A stretch of 64,000 bases of DNA, from NCBI RefSeq assembly GCF_001949145.1, contig NW_019091359.1:1978158-2042157 (forward strand), in the 5' to 3' direction. Below the pieces are notes generated by a model that was given only the letters and a program-made list of their open reading frames with translations, searched no databases and was not told the DNA's origin. The position numbers were made by a program, and so were the translations under genes. Positions 63,907 to 64,000 of the stretch are shown here, piece after piece; within the stretch, counting starts at the first letter, position 1, and the number at the start of each line of letters is the position of its first letter. This stretch comes from Acanthaster planci (lineage: Eukaryota; Echinodermata; Asteroidea; Valvatida; Acanthasteridae).

Positions 63907-64000
63907 TGTATGAAAGTAAATGCCAGTGGCATAACTTGGGTGAGATTTCTGAGGAGCTCTGGTAGCAGACATTATTTTCAAGGGGGACAACAAAAGCAAA

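Noticed and set aside
1-64000. CRISPR array, operon or phage-like gene cluster.
   Set aside because: No regularly spaced repeats with unique spacers, no contiguous genes and no ribosome-binding pattern are present.

Overview
The window looks like non-coding DNA from an animal nuclear genome. Most of it is probably introns and intergenic sequence of a marine invertebrate. A deuterostome such as a lancelet, hemichordate or echinoderm is my best guess, but only from general character. The grounds are: no long open reading frame anywhere (the longest is 184 codons and has no recognisable domain); splice-site-flanked short open stretches rather than intact genes; many T, G and C homopolymer runs; frequent TACATGTA-type words; miniature inverted-repeat elements and a decayed non-LTR retrotransposon; scattered CpG-dense patches on a CpG-poor background; and an assembly gap of N inside a tandem repeat. 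There is no operon, Shine-Dalgarno pattern, tRNA, rRNA or CRISPR array.

Layout. Bases 1-9,200 hold several weak candidate exons on the + strand and the first copy of a ~370 bp foldback element. A second copy lies at 9.2-9.6 kb and a third, inverted, at 35.1-35.5 kb. Bases 10-25 kb are mostly featureless, with three CpG-dense patches (10.0-10.4, 22.3-22.5 and 24.8-25.1 kb), two other foldback elements (15.7 and 23.0 kb), a dispersed ~95 bp repeat (21.1 and 23.9 kb) and a 22-bp tandem repeat. Bases 34-42.5 kb hold two strong RFX-type X-boxes, the decayed LINE fragment, a candidate exon near 38.0 kb and a CpG-dense patch at 40.5-40.8 kb. Bases 47.4-48.3 kb are a 13-bp minisatellite interrupted by a 767-base gap. 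Bases 48-62 kb show no gene. At 62.6 kb there is a CpG-rich candidate first exon whose N-terminus resembles SLC5-type sodium/solute symporters. The window ends with a TTAA-flanked piggyBac-like miniature element.

No gene is established beyond doubt. The best-supported features are the repeats and mobile elements. The candidate exons are given with low confidence and stated tests. The most unusual items are a minisatellite with no stop codon in any of six frames, a foldback element with a short protein frame kept open in two of three copies, and tandem palindromic X-boxes in otherwise anonymous DNA.
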